A stretch of DNA of 5,295 nt from JBGQDM01 sp041495845 (lineage in GTDB: Bacteria; Acidobacteriota; Terriglobia; Terriglobales; Acidobacteriaceae): NCBI GenBank assembly GCA_041495845.1, contig JBGQDM010000158.1, forward strand, positions 1 to 5,295, in the 5' to 3' direction. Below the pieces are notes generated by a model. That model saw only the letters and a list, made by a program, of their open reading frames with translations, ran no database searches and was not told the DNA's origin. Position 1 is the first letter of the stretch; each line of letters begins with the position of its first letter. Both the position numbers and the translations under genes were made by a program. Below are positions 5,025 through 5,295 of this stretch, one piece after another.

Positions 5025-5295
5025 TTATGGCCAGCGCGGAACCACGCCACGGCCAGACTTCGCCGGGGCGGCGGACGGTGCAGCTGGCTGGGCCGCGGCA
5101 GACGCTGCTTTCGCCGACGGCACCGGCGTTACCTCGTCCATCTCCGGCAGCACCACTTCGGCGGCCGCATCTGATTCATCGGCCAGCAGAGGCGCGATCT
5201 CGCGCATTTTCTCCGCTGCGCCCTGCAGCGCCTCAATCTGGCGGCCGAGCTGGGCATACTGCGCTTGCTTCCTGCGCAGAACTTCATGGATGTCC
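5025..5295 (-). CDS. Small coiled-coil protein, Ala/Pro-rich tail, start at window edge
   Basis: Function not recognised. The frame is open from the right edge to a TAA at 5025-5027 and gives 89 visible residues. The first 40 or so (beginning DIHEVLRRKQ, through EKMREIAPLLADE) are charged and Leu/Ile-spaced, consistent with one amphipathic coiled-coil helix. An acidic linker and a low-complexity Ala/Pro/Ser segment follow, ending in a short basic tail with RWP at the terminus. No signal peptide or membrane segment is seen. The first base in view pairs as G just before the Asp codon, so an ATG or GTG start could lie right at the edge, making a protein of about 90 residues; this cannot be verified here. 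An internal Met at 5205-5207 is an alternative start but would cut off most of the helix. It precedes the PilZ gene by 36 bases on the same strand, which suggests a shared transcript and perhaps a shared role. Confidence 0.72.
   Translation of the reverse strand, partial: DIHEVLRRKQAQYAQLGRQIEALQGAAEKMREIAPLLADESDAAAEVVLPEMDEVTPVPSAKAASAAAQPAAPSAAPAKSGRGVVPRWP

Overview
The window is GC-rich bacterial DNA, and all four complete genes plus the one at the right edge lie on the minus strand. The combination suggests a member of the Acidobacteriota. It has a Bacillus-like (B-type, single large cytochrome b) succinate dehydrogenase, a receiver plus tandem-PilZ protein, a small Ala/Pro-rich coiled-coil protein and purine-rich intergenic tandem repeats. 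The lineage is an inference from gene content and style; no phylogenetic marker is present.

In the direction of transcription (right to left), the first gene is a small coiled-coil protein of unknown function that runs off the right edge (5025-5295). It is followed after 36 bases by a 382-residue protein with a degenerate receiver domain and two PilZ domains (3840-4988). These two probably form one transcription unit. A strong imperfect hairpin (3793-3832) lies directly behind the PilZ gene. A 220-base gap then carries three TGCAAC boxes spaced exactly 11 bp apart. Next is rdgB (2999-3619), a house-cleaning nucleotide pyrophosphatase. A 169-base purine-rich gap with two short tandem repeats follows; it holds a good sigma70-type promoter and ribosome binding site for sdhC. 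Then come sdhC (2083-2829) and sdhA (276-2054), separated by 28 bases.

SdhC and SdhA are the membrane haem b anchor and the flavoprotein of succinate:quinone oxidoreductase, which links the TCA cycle to the menaquinone pool. All four expected haem-ligand histidines in SdhC and the FAD-linking and catalytic residues in SdhA are present. The iron-sulfur subunit gene sdhB, which would be expected next, does not start within the 275 bases after sdhA. That stretch instead holds a hairpin 24 bases after the sdhA stop and a promoter-like pair of boxes facing left, so whatever lies beyond the left edge may have its own transcription start. The PilZ pair (signalling) and rdgB (nucleotide hygiene) have no obvious functional link to the sdh genes.

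The window looks mostly like ordinary chromosomal core DNA. No mobile element, CRISPR array, tRNA or rRNA was seen. The points most worth a second look are the pseudo-receiver/tandem PilZ architecture with its small partner gene, the TGCAAC array, and the sdhA downstream region.
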